A program made the position numbers and the translations under genes. DNA of 5,064 nucleotides from Nitrospirota bacterium. Lineage in GTDB: Bacteria > Nitrospirota > Thermodesulfovibrionia > Thermodesulfovibrionales > Magnetobacteriaceae. The DNA lies in assembly GCA_015233485.1 (NCBI GenBank), contig JADFXO010000295.1, positions 1 to 5,064 of the forward strand. Reading direction: 5' to 3'. The notes under the pieces are model-generated. The model made no database searches. It was not told where the DNA came from and saw nothing but the letters and a program-made list of their open reading frames with translations. Positions 4,930-5,064 of this stretch are shown piece by piece. How positions within the stretch are numbered: the stretch's first letter is position 1; every line of letters starts with the position of its first letter.

Positions 4930-5028
4930 TTAAACCGATTTATTACGGCAATTATCGACGCTTACCATAAAATAAGCTAAGATCACCATAATAGCTCGAT
5001 GAATCCAACCTTCTTTAAACTTTACCAT
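4930..5028 (-). other. Possible 32-codon ORF with a hydrophobic centre in the operon leader
   Basis: A reading frame from ATG 5028 to TAA 4930 encodes 32 residues with a basic start (KFKEGWIHR), the hydrophobic stretch AIMVILAYFMVSV (12-24) and a polar end. This outline fits a tiny membrane peptide, but there is no ribosome site and the hydrophobic part is short for a membrane span. If the promoter at 5019-5047 is right, its first ATG would not be transcribed. Probably chance; otherwise the 4926-5018 leader shows nothing. Confidence 0.12.
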
Positions 5029-5047
5029 ACTATTGTAATTATGTAAA
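5019..5047 (-). promoter_or_regulatory. Candidate promoter of the phosphoribosyltransferase-DprA operon
   Basis: On the - strand TTTACA (5047-5042, 5 of 6) is followed after 17 bases by TAAAGT (5024-5019, 4 of 6) with an extended -10 TG one base before it. Transcription would begin near 5012, giving a leader of about 113 bases before ATG 4898. The window ends 17 bases upstream, so a stronger promoter farther out cannot be excluded. Confidence 0.35.
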
Positions 5048-5064
5048 CCAAAATATCTAAAATG

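Noticed and set aside
1..5064. CRISPR arrays, tRNA, rRNA or insertion-sequence ends
   Set aside because: I found no regularly spaced repeats, cloverleaf, rRNA-like stretch, transposase motif or terminal inverted repeats.

Overview
This is an AT-rich bacterial accessory region; nothing in it fixes the phylum. It reads as part of a defence or mobile island. A retron cassette on the + strand runs convergently into a two-gene DprA-like/phosphoribosyltransferase operon on the - strand, and the start of an AbrB-family antitoxin gene runs off the left edge.

Left edge (1-327): the first 26 codons of an AbrB/MazE-type antitoxin on the - strand (78 down to 1), with a near-consensus promoter whose start site falls at the ATG, so the mRNA may be leaderless. 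A perfect 6-3-6 inverted repeat over the -10 box is a likely self-operator. A separate + strand promoter at about 247-275 drives the next genes.

Retron cassette (328-2861, +): a HEPN-domain protein (169 aa), an overlapping gene for a 303-aa protein with a C-terminal winged helix, a structured non-coding stretch with the layout of an msr-msd RNA (13-bp a1/a2 repeats enclosing a 19-bp perfect hairpin), and a 323-aa retron-type reverse transcriptase with an intact YADD site. The likely model is that the RT turns part of the RNA into msDNA, and that the RT-msDNA complex restrains or senses through the HEPN/winged-helix pair, a plausible toxin and nucleic-acid-binding partner. I do not recognise HEPN plus this winged-helix protein as a standard retron effector set, so this is the best candidate for an undescribed system.

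Spacer (2862-3064): 203 bases between convergent genes. I see no good terminator. The - strand reading resembles a decayed piece of a hotdog-fold acyl-CoA thioesterase.

Right half (3065-4898, -): a ComF-like phosphoribosyltransferase followed 4 bases later by a DprA/Smf-family protein with a TTG start, translationally coupled. DprA proteins bind single-stranded DNA, and retrons make single-stranded DNA, so the neighbourhood may be functional, although the convergent layout is equally compatible with two independent modules in one island.
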